Below are positions 21,226 to 34,319 of a stretch of DNA of 64,000 bases, one piece after another; positions within the stretch are counted from its first letter, which is position 1, and each line of letters opens with the position of its first letter. Origin of the DNA: Siphonodentalium dalli (lineage: Eukaryota; Mollusca; Scaphopoda; Gadilida; Siphonodentaliidae); NCBI GenBank assembly GCA_032622095.1, contig CP136061.1, positions 15,688,440 through 15,752,439 of the forward strand, given 5' to 3'. The position numbers and the translations under genes are program-made. Below the pieces are notes generated by a model. It made no database searches, had not been told where the DNA came from, and saw only the letters and a program-made list of their open reading frames with translations.

Positions 21226-21548
21226 GTTTAAATTATATATATGATACGTGATCATAATGGATCATTTATCTAATTTTCTTCTATAAGTTAAGGTAGTCTA
21301 CTTTTTACACACAACCTATGAGCTTGATAATTTAAATCATTATAATCATGTGTGCCCACTGATGCATGTGCATATATATATATATATCACTTCGAGAATG
21401 ATATGTATATGTGAACATAACACATGCACCTGCCTGTGTTGTGTGGCCAGCATCACGTAGTCTGTATGTTTCACCACATACATGTTCTCTTCTTTCTTTG
21501 ATTAAGCTTCAACGATATCATCAGATTTAAGCAAATAACACATCTTAT

Positions 21549-21910
21549 TTTTATATTTGGAAATTATCCATTGTAATCAATATTTCATAATTGAATCTGG
21601 GTATAAAAGAAATTTAGATATTGCATAATTACATCTGGGTATCCAAAAACAACATTTAGATTTGGAAACCATCCACTCTAATCAATATTACATAATTCCA
21701 TCTGAGTATCAAACACAATATTTAGATTTGGAAACCATCCACTCTAATCAATATTACATAATTCCATCTGAGTATCAAACACAATATTTAGATTTGGAAA
21801 CCATCCACTCTAATAAAATATTACATAATTCCATCTGAGTATCAAACACAATATTTAGATTTGGAAACCATCTACTGTAATCAATATTGCATTTAATTTA
21901 ACCCGGGTGT
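21549..21910. repeat. 66-bp tandem array, five to six units
   Basis: The unit contains tttagatttggaaaccatcc, actctaatcaatattacata and attccatctgagtatc. Outer units are more diverged than the inner three. Confidence 0.85.
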
Positions 21911-22735
21911 CCAAAACAACATTTACGGATCATGCGGCTACTAGCGAGACGAAGAATGTACATGCGTGAAGTAACCACCCTTGGTCAAGTGGTCCTGCTA
22001 AACTGCTATGATGCTGGTAGGACAAATTGATGCTGTTAAGATAACACATCCTTATTGTATCTAAAATTGTAATTTTTGTGTTGTTTTGCAGTTACTTTGA
22101 AAAGCCGACGAAAATCCCATCGATCGTACATGCGATAAGTTTTCGTCGGCTTTTTAAAGAGACTATGTGTTGTTAATCTAAACGAATCGAAGAAAATTTT
22201 AGAAGGACCATGTGACCAAGAGTATAACGATATAGTAATATACCGTGGGTGTATCTGTGATTTAGGTAATATGTCCCTCTCGAGTAATGATTCAGAATTA
22301 TTCACGTTAGAGACCATTTATACCTCCCGTGCTTCCTGATTGTAACTCCCACGGTCAAGCACCGCGACTAGTCAGGGGTATACCCAAAATCACCCACAAA
22401 ATTAATCATTGAACCAATAACCTTCACACGTCCCTTCTCAAAAGCCCGGCCTACATGTCAGAAAAAGGGCGGCTATTTGTGTAACTATGTGATCTATAAC
22501 ACCAACAAACCTCGATTCCAAGTAATGTAAAATTCCTATCAGCTGATGCAAACCAGATGATCTCATGCAAAGAAATAGAAAATAGTGACAGCTCACAATC
22601 CGCAGAGTGTATATAACATGCATCAGTCGGGGTTTCCCTGATCTATTTATATAGCTAACAGGACTGACCAGTTTCCGCTGATTATGTTTCCCTTAATAAC
22701 CACATGTAACGCTCGTTTATATTTCTTTGTTCTCG
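21911..22735. other. intergenic sequence with one perfect hairpin
   Basis: Arms aaaagccgacgaaaa and ttttcgtcggctttt lie about 25 bases apart at 22099-22155. No gene recognised. Confidence 0.4.
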
Positions 22736-22739
22736 GGCG

Positions 22740-23260
22740 AGGTCACGAGGTTATCAGCTCAACTTATCTGGAAACATGCGGCTGTTAATGTCATTGAATT
22801 GGAAATAATTACACGAAGTACTGTGGGGCGATTATAGGGGAATCCCCAAACGTAGAATAAGGCCATTGTAATTCCCCACTTATACTGTTGCGACATTGAG
22901 TTCTTTGTTGTATGTTATGGTTTGAAAAACAGAGTAAACAGTAATTGTGTACTAATTGCTTTACTGTCAGTAAACACACATAATGTTCCTTTTATCGAGT
23001 TCACTGATCGTCTGTGTATACAATTAATGACCGACTTAGAAGATTAAATAACGTTTGTTGTCGCTAAGCATGCCAGTGTGTGTGCCGTGCGCCGATGCAC
23101 GAACGGTTATTGAATTTGAAAATGAAAATACGCAGCGAGTGTTCTGGGAGCGTTACCGGGGAACCCCCTTACGCTGAATAATCAATGGGGATAGAGGGGA
23201 TGGGGAAATCCCTGCTTTTACTCCGGAGACATAATATAAAGCCCTTTGTTGTATTTATCG
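22740..23260. repeat. two diverged copies of a dispersed repeat (ggggaatcccc type)
   Basis: Both halves carry a G-rich then C-rich stretch (aggggaatcccc; ccggggaaccccc), a second aat/aaatcccc block and a gttctttgttgta-like end. A third relative is near 30480-30620. Confidence 0.35.
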
Positions 23261-23984
23261 AGTTTTCTTACATCCCGATCCGCTTCAGGGATCAATAAAA
23301 GTGCTATTACACGATTTAGCTTGCTTTATTAAGCAATCTGAATAGGCGTGCATGTTGCATCGTGTAATACCATGCCATTCACACAGTTCAGCATTATTAA
23401 TTACACAAAATATCAAGCTTTTGGGAAAGGGACCGAGCCGTTTTTGCATACAACAAGGAACCCCCATTAATGTCAGGTAGCAGTTAAATAACATAATTCC
23501 TCTTGATACCTGATAAAAACCACTTGTGCAATTCACAATATTGGAGTCGAGTTAGTAAATAATATGTTATTTATTTAATTATAATTGACATTTTGTGAAA
23601 GATTTCATGATAAAACAGTGCTTTTAAAAGTTTGCTGGGTGGTGTAATGTGAACATCCAGCATCACCCCATGTGGTTACCATTTGGAGCTTAATAAAGCA
23701 AGCTCAGTGGTGTAATGGCACCTTAGCACATACATTTTACTGCATAGGTATCTGGTGATAACAATAGGTTGATAAACACGGTACATAGCTATTCAGGGTT
23801 CCAGGCCTTAACAGCTAGCAACAACCAGGATTCATGGGGGTGGGGTGACACACTTATACATGTAGCCCATTGTAAGAGAGATTGTTTATTGCTCCACTCA
23901 ATGGAAACATACATGTACCTTAACATATAGAATTGTTTCTATACAAAAGTTCATCATTGTTGTGTACGGTTGAGGGATCTAGTA

Positions 23985-24115
23985 CTCTCAGCAAGGTTAG
24001 AAGGAACTAAATAAGTAGAATTACGTCCCTTTTGTTTTTACACCAATCTCGAATACGAGTTAAAAAAATTCTGGCGCGCGATTGGCGAATAATATGTCAA
24101 ATAAATTTATTAATT
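23985..24115 (-). repeat. dispersed repeat, inverted copy of the family at 40130
   Basis: On the minus strand it reads cgccaatcgcgcgccagaat, then ctcgtattcgaga and tagttccttctaacc, as at 40190-40290 and 46660-46755. Confidence 0.7.
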
Positions 24116-24119
24116 CAAG

Positions 24120-26380
24120 AAATATAATATTCATAGCATGTAAAAAAGTGAGCGTTTCCTAGTCTGAAATGCGTTCGTCCAAACAATGACTGGAGATTGT
24201 GGTTGTGTATTGGCTCTCGTCAGACTGTCAAATTCTGTACAAAATGTGGGGTAGTGTGGTAAACGTATGTTGGTTTTTGAAAAAGGCGTGGCTGGAAACG
24301 TTCCCCAATATGCATTATTCTCTCATCCAAGTTAATACATGTATAACATAAGGATATTGAGATATAGAATTATATAAACAATAGACATAAAGAAATATTA
24401 TACAATAGATATGTACATATGGTTCCGGGTCGATGGCATGTTGAAATTCGATGAATATATTCCGAGTTTTATTTTGACACCGCCACTAGCTTATTTTCGT
24501 CAGGAGTAACGACGGCGCAATCTCGTGTGAAACCTTGTTGGTTGGAGTAAACTAATTGAATGCAACGCTGAAATAAAATGTTGATGTCTTCACAGTCACC
24601 CACGTGGGTTTAGATTTAGTTACAAATAATAGATTACTACATGCATGTAGATCGTCAATTTTAGTATTTATGCCACATCGCTCACTCGTGACTATCGTAT
24701 ACCGGGAACCATACATATATACTAATATACCAACATGGAAGCCGAATATTAATATAATAACGTATGACTATTTAAATAATCAATTATAACTGATATAAAT
24801 GTAAATATACCCGAATATTCATTGCGCTTGTTGGCAGGTATTTACTTTAATACTTGGTTCACATCCACTCATCAATGTGCTAAATTCAGCAGGAAGTTTG
24901 AGTCAAATCCCGCATCTGACCATCACCATATATAGATGAACGAATGTGAATCCATACAGTTTCTCTCTCCGTGTCGTCTGCTCGAATCTACACATATATC
25001 ATAGCAGATCAAAAATAGACAGATTCATGACGAGAAATTTCGATGCATTACTTTTAATTGTGATCTGAGAAGGCGAAGAGATGCTCAAAGGGTTGGTCTC
25101 CACGAACGCATGCATCGTGCATTTCGGAACTCGAGGATTTAGCGTGGGCGTGGTCAAACGTTAACACTGTGGCCTATGGAAAACATTTAGTTCCTTCTAA
25201 CCGCAAATTGCATCCAAATGAATACCAAAACAAAATCTTGTGGTGACAGGCGATCCAGAATTAGGGACGCAGATATGAGATATATCATACGTGTTAATTC
25301 GATACCAATTAAATTTATTAGATAATCTGATCGTATGAAAATATACATAACGAGAAGGAAGATGTTAGTGCAATTCACAATGATATTATACGAATATACT
25401 GGGAATAGACGGTGTATTTGTGTATTCATCAGCAAGGTTGGGGTACATTGGCAGCCTTGCGTGTAGACAATTAGTATATACTATGATTTTGTTTTATTTT
25501 ATCAGGGGGTGGGATGAAAGTGGGGGGGGGGGGGGTGTAACACGCATGTTAAGCATCAAGGGTGGTTTATCTCGCGCTTGATATTTTTTATTAATATTGA
25601 TAGGTTTTTCATAGCTTTCGCTTCGCTAGAGTTAAATAGGTCATTAAATGTTATTTCGTTAAGTCGACTGTATAGTAGTACGGATTGATATATTTCAATC
25701 TCTTGACCGCGGGAATATAAGAATGGTTTGGTATTAGTCTCTTATAGCGCTTCCAGACACACGGTGCATTTCCTATCGGAATACGGGGAATTTATCCACT
25801 AACCAGTTTCCACAGGCAATTGATGGTTTGTAGTTCTGAATCTTAGGAGGTTCGATAAGGCGCTGTTGTCATCTAAGGATATATACTTCGGTCTACCGAA
25901 GTTCGGGTTTATACATCTAATCAACGCAAAATTGTTTTATGTACACAAAGACGAATAAGATTCGGTTATGTATGCACCCATGAAGTGGTTATTGAGATAA
26001 GTAATATGAAATTCACACCACATCACCACAGAAGAAGGCCATGTTATATGTATTCCCAACGTGACTGCATGCATGCAGTTCCCGGTGACCTTACGTCATT
26101 CATATCAAAACTGTGAGTCTGTGCATGGGGTGGTTATATATATTATAGATCATTTGTCAGTTTGTCTATATTTGTCTCAGTTATTATATACAAAGAAATC
26201 CGAATTAATTCTCGCTCAGCAACAGTGATGTTCGTGTTTACCAGAAACCACCGACCAAAAAGTGCTCGAACAGGAGTCTCAGGACTCAGAAACTAATTCC
26301 GGCCGCGCGACAAACTGGTCTAAAATTATATATGTACTTTTAATAGCATGAGTGGTGGCTGACATTTGTCAGACTTCTGT
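24120..26380. other. intergenic sequence, no gene recognised
   Basis: Open frames are short. A G14 run at 25522-25535 is the only striking feature. Confidence 0.4.
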
Positions 26381-26385
26381 GATCG

Positions 26386-27204
26386 TATTGCGTCTGATCT
26401 GTATATAGGCACTATATAGCAGGGAGCTAGCTGTCAGACCTCTGTGGTCATATCTCTTGTTTTTCAAATCTACTAATTTATCAGAAGATCGATCGTATTA
26501 TACCAGATAAATGGTCGTTTGACTCGGAAGTCCCTAAATATAATGTACTTTTCGATAGTGGCGATAAAGACAAATTTGTGATAACTTAACAAATTTATCA
26601 TGTATGCTGTTTCAGACGAGATATATTCAACGACGAAAAACCATCAGCTAAAAACAAGTAGCGAACCTATAGAAGGACGAAACTAAAATACCAGATAGAA
26701 CCATATTTGAACCTCGTTAAAAATGTCTCCGTCAGATTATCTTTCACAAAGTTTCGGATCAGCAACAATATTTTAGAAATTGAGAAAGGCAGACACAAAC
26801 GACCTAAAGTACCGGCTGATGAGATAATTTGCAAAAAGTGTGGAATGGAGATAGAAATCGAAGAACACTTCATTATGCGATGACCCATTTATAAAATTAT
26901 AAGAAAACGTTTATTTGCGAAAATAAGCGACAATATTCAGACTTTTAATAATATGCCTGACCAACTGAAATTCTTAATCATCTTGAGAAATGATGAACCG
27001 AAAACATGTGACATCATCTGCAATATGGTCTAACTATTTCTACATAAACGGTGTGAATCACTAAACATTGAACATTAATATATTTATGTTACTATAGTTA
27101 TAATAACATTTTATTTATGTAACTCGTTTGACATCGGCCTCGAGTGGGCGTATCTGTCAATAAATCTATCTTTATCTGTATTGCGTCTGATCTGTATATA
27201 GGCA
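26386..27204. mobile_element. LINE fragment flanked by direct repeats
   Basis: The 26-base sequence tattgcgtctgatctgtata plus taggca occurs at 26386-26411 and 27179-27204, followed on both sides by a tata-agcagggagc-like stretch. This could be a long target-site duplication around the LINE end. Confidence 0.5.
26678..27090 (+). pseudogene. decayed 3' end of a LINE ORF2 (C-terminal zinc-knuckle region)
   Basis: The plus strand reads KYQIEPYLNLVKNVSVRLSF, then FRISNNILEIEKGR and CKKCGMEIEIEEHFIMR, then a TGA where the family has the next Cys of the C-C-H-C knuckle. The frame continues PIYKIIRKRLF before another stop. The C-x2-C and H are visible. It is a 5'-truncated, non-coding fragment; aataaa near 27160 may be its 3' end. 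Confidence 0.7.
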
Positions 27205-27489
27205 GTTATTAGGCACCATATAACAGGGAGCGGTCACGTCGGCAAATATTCCGGATTAATTCCGGGAATTTCCGGCGATGATTAACTTGGGTCAGTTCAG
27301 ATGATTTATCCAGTCTTGTCGGCGATCCGACGTCGAAATATCTGCACCCAGACGAGTACACGCACACATTTAACCACAGCTATTTGCATAATAAATCATA
27401 TACCACAAAAATACTCAGTTCTGTCATCAATCTATATTGGGACTTAATTGCGTACGTAGATATAAAAGAAAATTCCACCCGTTCAAACA

Positions 27490-27760
27490 TGTGAACGATT
27501 TTTATGTTCTGACTTGATAACATTGAACAAACAATGCAGGGAAAATATTTCTTTGTTAATACTGGTTCCTTCTATTTCACAGTAGTCGCAGTTCGATACT
27601 GCATGGTTTTTGTGACTTTTGTGAACCGATATCGCAATAAATATTAAATTTATTACCCGAGAGAAATTTAATGATTGTAAGCGACGCAAAAAGGAAATCG
27701 GCTCACCAAGACCCATCAATGAATTAAATTTATTGTATAACTCATCGTCGTTTATTGACA
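27490..27760. repeat. dispersed repeat, copy 2 (related to 15885-16150)
   Basis: Same order of shared stretches as copy 1, including tataacattgaacaaac and gtaagcgacgc. Confidence 0.5.
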
Positions 27761-28074
27761 GAATAATATAATTAATTCCATGGCACATGCGTGGTGTACA
27801 TTTATTTGTGAATAAAAAAAAAATTAAACTTTTACCTCACAAGTGGACAAACCTCCCATTCAAACAATTCATTCTGATTTTTATCTGAATTGCCTTCCAG
27901 AGCACAACAATAACAAAAATAGAAAACAAATCAAGTGTACCATTATATTTTACAGCCAACATTAAAGTACTAAGAATAGATCATATATTGGCACTTGTCA
28001 ATCATACAAAAATTCATAATGTAGTGACATTCATTAAATACAAATTTTCTCACAGCTAAGAAACAACCTCATGT

Positions 28075-28260
28075 CTGACCATCTCTGGAAGGCGCTACAC
28101 ACTATATCTCTCATAACTTATCACCATGTAAATACGTTTGTACCGTCATCTTGATCACATGTGTTATTATATTGTATTAGGAGAGGGGCTTCATAAGTTG
28201 CAAAGACTTGTGCCCCAATCCCTTTTTTATATTATGCAAATAAAATATGTTTCAAGTCAA
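28075..28260. repeat. dispersed repeat end, copy 1 (inverted copy at 33090-33270)
   Basis: Contains ctggaaggcgctacac and, about 100 bases on, gagaggggcttcataagttg and atatgcaaataaaat-like sequence. The complement lies at 33090-33270 and a third relative at 30885-30965. Confidence 0.55.
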
Positions 28261-28455
28261 GTGTACATTTAGAGATATATATGCAGAGAGTCTCTGACCA
28301 AAATATATAAACATGTATGTGTATATCATAATGATATGAGTACGACACATGCAGATAGTCATTAAATGTCTTTGTTAGTTTTACATCGGGGAGGGGGGGG
28401 GGTGTTCGGATAAAAAACAAGTAGTGATGAGTTTGAAGAATTGTGAGCCTAAGGA

Positions 28456-28925
28456 GTTGGACGTAAAATTTTGGGCTTTTATAACATACAACGCGACGTT
28501 TACTAGTGTTGGACGTAAAATTTTGGGCTTTTATAACATACAACGCGACGTTTACTAGTGTTGGACGTTAAATTTTGGGCTTTTATAACATACAACGCGA
28601 CGTTTACTAGTGTTGGACGTTAAATTTTGGGCTTTTATAACATACAACGCGACGTTTACTAGTGTTGGACGTTAAATTTTGGGCTTTTATAACATACAAC
28701 GCGACGTTTACTAGTGTTGGACGTAAAGTTTTGGGCTTTTATAACATATACAGCGCGACGTTTACTAGTGTTGGACGTTAAATTTTGGGCTTTTATAACA
28801 TACAACGCGACGTTTACTAGTGTTGGACGTTAAATTTTGGGCTTTTATAACATACAACGCGACGTTTACTAGTGTTGGACGTAAAGTTTTGGGCTTTTAT
28901 AACATACACCGCGATCTTTACTATA
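28456..28925. repeat. 52-bp satellite array, nine units
   Basis: The unit is gttggacgttaaattttggg plus cttttataacatacaacgcg plus acgtttactagt. One unit has an extra base. All but a few differences are at one position (gtaaa versus gttaa). Confidence 0.95.
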
Positions 28926-29629
28926 GCGTTCGTCTATTGCTACAAGTATATATTCAATACGTTCAGTCTTCTGTAGTAATAGGGTTTCAAATATTTAAAT
29001 CTCAGTTGATTCAGGCAAGGGCAGACTAGATTATAATTAAATTATTCCCCTAAATCATCTCTACGTATATAAAGTACACAATCGTCCATAATCGTTCAAT
29101 CGTACATAATCATGTAATCTCGAGCTGGGACCTTCACCTGCTGTTAAATGCATTATGACGTAACATGTATTAACTAAGATATATATTACCTGTGTTATTA
29201 TTTGAATGTTATAAAGTTCCCCGTGATAACATCAAAATGTACCAAGATTTTGAACTGGTGGAATTTGATCCCTGTATATGAGTGTTTTATATTTGTTTTG
29301 CGGTATATGATCCATAATTTATTCAGGCTCGGAAGATTTCGAAATATCAACGCCCATACTGCGTGCATAGGTACCTGTAACCATTGCAATGCATACTTAT
29401 ATACCACTACGTCAGCATTGTTCGTCATAAACACTGAAGCGGCAATAAATATCGTATATTGCACACGCCCACCATTAAAGTTTGTCTCATAAAGTTCAAA
29501 TTACACCTAGTAATTGTCTGTTTTTTCACGCTCCGGGGATCAAACGATGGGTGTTGAATACATGGGCTAATGATATACTCTTTGAGGTGATGCACGTAAC
29601 TTCCTAGTGCTTTTATATATGTAACTATT

Positions 29630-30036
29630 ACAGGACAGGTAAGCATTATAGGTAATTTGGGTGTCTGACCAGGTAACCATTATAGGTAAGTGGGTGTCTG
29701 ACCAGGTGACCATTATAGGTAAGTGGGTGTCTGACCAGGTAACCATTATATAGGTAAGTGGGTGTCGGACCATGTAACCATTACATGTAAGTGGGTGTCT
29801 GACCAGGTAATGTAGGTAAGTGGGTTGTCTGACCAGGTAACCAGTATGGTTAAGTGGGTGTCTGATCAGGTAACCATTACAGGTAAGTGGGTGTCTGACC
29901 AGGTAATACAGGTAAGTGGGTGTCTGACAAGGTAAACGTTACAGATAAGTGGATGTCTGACCAGGTAACCATTACAGGTATGTGGGTGTCTGACCAGGTA
30001 ATTATTACAGGTAAGTGGGTGTCTGATCAAATAACA
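29630..30036. repeat. minisatellite of 30-35 bp units, about 12 copies
   Basis: The unit is gtaagtgggtgtctgaccag plus gtaaccattataG. Several units are shortened to gtaatacag or gtaatgtag. Confidence 0.9.
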
Positions 30037-30039
30037 CGA

Positions 30040-31095
30040 ATATCAGGGTAAGCGAATACCACACCTAACACCATATAATGATGGAGACAAACTCAGAGTA
30101 ATGATAGGCAGGGTGCCCAAAAAGGAGACATTGCCAGAGTAAATCTCTGGCAGGTTGTGCGTAGTTAACGGTATCATTGAGGCCATATGTACCTCTGATC
30201 TCGCGATTGGGCGTAGCTAAACGGTATAATTGAGGACATATGTATATCTGATCTCACAATTCGGCGTAATATAACAATATCATATAGGCAAACGTTAACA
30301 TTGAGGTATTTGGGAAATATTTAAACATTTAGTGATGTTAGTTCCTTGTAATATTATAAAATACCTAGATTTCCCCTGTTTAAACCGAAATACCTTTGGA
30401 ATAGACATGGTTTCTTTTGTCTGCACTTGTGAGATGTGGTATATTATAATACGGCGTCCTTATTATGAGATGTGTGCATAATGAAAACAGACACGCCAGC
30501 TGCGCAGTTATTTAGAATCACATCTGTTGCTTGCTCTTGACGAATGAAGTTACCCAGTCGCGTCGGGGATTCCCCATAAATAACCAGTACTGTGGGGGGA
30601 ATTCCCGATCTTATAAATCTAACTTACTGCACAGTAAATATTAGTGTGTACACTCGCGCACATTGTTCTACAAATGTGTATGCTGTCAGATTCACAAAGA
30701 ATGGCTAAAGATCAATAGGAGAAGGAGCTCGTTAACAATACGACCACAATAGTGTGGTATAATAACTGAATTACAGTATTGTTATATATTATCTATCAAT
30801 CTATATTCAGCGGTACTATTATATATTAAACGTTATATTTAACCCCGAAACAGGTTATTTAACTTTAAATTATTTTATTGTATATTAATTTACAACGAGA
30901 TTGGGGTACAAGTTTTAACAACTTACAATGTCCCCGCTGCCAAATACAATCTATATATGAACTAATGAGATGACAGACAATATATACATGATGAAGTTGC
31001 ATAAATTACGAAAAAGTAGAAAGTTTGTGTAAAGTGTATGTGATAGTCCGGTTTTGTTTGCCGACCCTCTCTCCGTGGACATCAAAGCTGAAAAA
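30040..31095. other. repeat-derived intergenic sequence
   Basis: Holds relatives of the 22740 and 28075 families and an aaccccgaaacaggtt motif shared with 34728. No gene seen. Confidence 0.4.
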
Positions 31096-31099
31096 AATG

Positions 31100-31585
31100 G
31101 CCTTTGTTTATTAATAACGGGTATTTATATGTTATATTTGTTACATATGTTCGATCCTTTGTTTATTTATAACTGGTATTTATATGTTATATTTGTTACA
31201 TATGTTCGATCCTTTGTTTATTTATAACGGGTATTTATATGTTATATTTGTTTATTTATAACGGGTATTTATATGTTATATTTGTTGATTTATAACGGGT
31301 ATTTATATGTTATATTTGTTACATATGTTTATTTATAACGGGTATTTATATGTTATATTTGTTTATTAATAACGGGTATTTATATGTTATATTTGTTGAT
31401 TTATAACGGGCATTTATATGTTATATTTGTTACATATGTTTATTTATAACGGGTATTTATATGTTATATTTGTTACATATGTTTATTTATAACTGGTATT
31501 TATATGTTATATTTGTTTATTAATAACGGGTATTTATTCGTTATATTTGTTACATATGTTTATTTATAACGGGTATTTATATGTA
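31100..31585. repeat. AT-rich minisatellite, about 11 units of 30-45 bp
   Basis: The core gggtatttatatgttatatt is joined by tgttacatatg in some units and by tgtttattaataac in others, so unit length alternates. Confidence 0.9.
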
Positions 31586-32039
31586 TGTTGTCAGTGGTTA
31601 CATTGATTTATGCAATATTGTCTTTTTTTTATCTGCATCTGTATAAAGACCCGGCAGCCGGATATGATGTCAAAAGGTCTATCATTTGGTGTGTTCGTTG
31701 AAAGTTAGTCCGGTTCAAAACGCTTTGTTGTAGCTATATATATATATATGCCTGCACAATGCGGAACATCTTTTCATTTCTTGACGTGGTTTCACTTGGA
31801 ATTCCCCAAAGCAAATGTTTGAAATAATCATTTGAAAGTTGAGGTCGGGTTGTTATAGATTGACTTATTGATCGATTCATGCGCTACGAACAACATGTAG
31901 TCAAAACGAATGTAGCGAATCAACTGTGTCCATAATAAGCAGACATTGAATGAGAATTAATATCGGTATTGCTATATATTATATATTAATCTATTTATTG
32001 TCAGCGATACTATTATATATTGTTATCTATCCCGGCCTT

Positions 32040-32520
32040 AATTAACACTATTTCTGATTGGACAAAAGCCGTCTGATGATAATCCGGGAAAAAGTCATAT
32101 TGGACTCCGGAAGGTCATATTGGACTCTGGAAAGTCATATTGGACTCCCGAAAGTCATATTGGACTCTCGAAAGTAATATTGGACTCTCGAAATTCATAT
32201 TGGACTCCCGAAAGTCATATTGGACTCTCGAAAGTCATATTGGACTCCCGAAAGTCATATTGGACTCCCGAAAGTCATATTGGACTCCCGAAAGTCATAT
32301 TGGACTCTGGAAAGTCATATTGGACTCCCGAAAGTCATATTGGACTCTCGAAAGTCATATTGTACTCCCGAAAGTCATATTGAACATCTGCACGAATATG
32401 ACTTTTATAAATGTTATCGGGACTGAGTGACGTCATTTGGATACACATACAGATGGATAATAAAAATATCATTATACAATGTTATACTTTTCACCACAAC
32501 CTGGACTCGTACACGAATAT
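32040..32520 (+). mobile_element. element with 20-bp core array (copy with about 15 units)
   Basis: Unique sequence (cactatttctgattggac, gataatccgggaaaaa) leads into about 15 units of agtcatattggactcccgaa (32096-32385), then a stretch ending near ttcaccacaacctgg. An inverted copy with three units lies at 63405-63730 with the same sequence on both sides of the core. Confidence 0.75.
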
Positions 32521-32968
32521 ACACACTGCACATAACATTGTGTAATAACTTCATTGTATCAATAGTCATTGTGAAAAAAAGTTGTTTATCGCCACTTTGA
32601 GTATAAAGACACACTATGGATTATCCATGTTTACCATGCGGTTATAGCGGGAAAGTCATATACAAAGTAGAGACAACACTGTCACGTTACACTAACACCG
32701 ATATTAATCGACCCGTGGCAAAATATAGTTCCAAGTTAATTACATGTTAACACACAAAACGTTAGTTATACTTTCATAAATCTGTGATATTATGTGATAT
32801 CTGCGATTGTTTATTTGTACGATATTTACAAACATAATGCTAACAGTGAAATATTCAGCAGTAAACATGATATGGGATATTATGTGACCAAAATTTTTAA
32901 TCATAAATCTCAATAGCTTTATTATACACTTTCACAATTCGCCCGGGTATCATATCCCTTTGCCGGGT

Positions 32969-33075
32969 AACAATACTAATGTACTGAGTTTCCGCAGGGT
33001 ACACGGAGGGTTGAAGTGTTGACACATTTCTTCCATGTTTTAAGTTCTATCTTTCAAATATTATTATCGGTAGGT
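32969..33075. repeat. 105-bp direct repeat, copy 1
   Basis: Nearly identical to 33641-33745 (actgagtttccgcagggtac, gaagtgttgacacatttctt). Confidence 0.9.
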
Positions 33076-33089
33076 GTCGACTTGAAACG

Positions 33090-33270
33090 TATTTTATTTG
33101 CATATAATACAAAAGGGATCGGGGCACAAGTTTTTTCAACTTATGAAGCCCCTCTCCCAATACAATCGATTTAGATACAAAATGTTTACAAGATGACAGC
33201 TGAACATATTTACATGCAATATTTTGTGATTTTATGGTGATTGGTGTAGTGCCTTCCAGAGCATATTGCT
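33090..33270 (-). repeat. dispersed repeat end, copy 2 (inverted relative to 28075)
   Basis: Contains gatcggggcacaagtttttt, cttatgaagcccctctccc and gtagtgccttccagagc, the complements of the 28 kb copy. Confidence 0.55.
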
Positions 33271-33369
33271 ATATATGGGTTATGATAGCTATAACATTTG
33301 GTGGGGTTTATGTGATTTTTCGTTCGTCTTAACTGATGTTGGAGCAGGGTTTTGTCAAAGGGGTATTTT

Positions 33370-33441
33370 CTTCATATATAAATAAATATACATATACACA
33401 CACACATACATATACACATACATACATATATATATATATAG

Positions 33442-33484
<43 letters not shown>

Positions 33485-33545
33485 TATAGATATACACATA
33501 CACACCCTCGTACATATACATATACACATATATATACATATGTTA
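33370..33545. repeat. compound TA/CA microsatellite
   Basis: Long tatata and catacaca runs, open in several frames on both strands. Confidence 0.95.
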
Positions 33546-33640
33546 ATCAAGTGTTGGTCAGCTACTCTGGAAGACAGTACATACGGTAGATCAAAATTAC
33601 AGAGAACTGGTGATTGAGTGGGGGTAGGTGTCCGATAGTA

Positions 33641-33745
33641 CAATACTAATGTACTGAGTTTCCGCAGGGTACACGGAGGGTTGAAGTGTTGACACATTTC
33701 TTCCATATTTTAAGTTCTATCTTTCAAATATTATTATCGGTAGCT
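33641..33745. repeat. 105-bp direct repeat, copy 2
   Basis: See 32969-33075. The 670-base spacing contains the microsatellite and the inverted repeat end. Confidence 0.9.
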
Positions 33746-33836
33746 GTCCGATAACTAGTACATAAGATAGTATATTTATTGTTGTATGTGTTCCCGGATC
33801 TAGGATACACTTCTTTCCACCAGTGATTGTATTGAC

Positions 33837-34318
33837 AGGGTTAATTGTATAGCGGTCAGCACTATGTACGGGAGAGATATATAATATACGATGAATACGA
33901 CCGTACACACATTATTAACAAGAGCATATACCTAATTGGTTATGACTGGTAGCAACCATTGTATAAGTGAGGGAGTATCATTCTATAGTAAACAGACAAG
34001 GGTTAATTGTATAGCGGTCAGCAATATGTAAGGGAGAGATATATAATATACGATGAATACGACCGTACACACATTATTAACAAGAGCATATACCTAATTG
34101 GTTATGACTGGTAGCAACCATTGTATAAGTGAGGGAGTATCATTCTATAGTAAACAGACAAGGGTTAATTGTATAGCGGTCAGCAATATGTAAGGGAGAG
34201 ATATATAATATACGATGAATACGACCGTACACACATTATTAACAAGAGCATATACCTAATTGGTTATGACTGGTAGCAACCATTGTATAAGTGAGGGAGT
34301 ATCATTCTATAGTAAACA
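33837..34318. repeat. 162-bp tandem array, three units
   Basis: Units start agggttaattgtatagcggt and end agtatcattctatagtaaac. Copies 2 and 3 are practically identical; copy 1 is interrupted by few changes. Confidence 0.95.
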
Positions 34319-34319
34319 A

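Noticed and set aside
22099-22155. Perfect hairpin resembling a bacterial rho-independent terminator
   Set aside because: The window is eukaryotic, no gene ends there, and the T run is part of the symmetrical arm.
33329-33706. Tyr/Ile-rich open frames on both strands
   Set aside because: They are translations of the TA/CA microsatellite.
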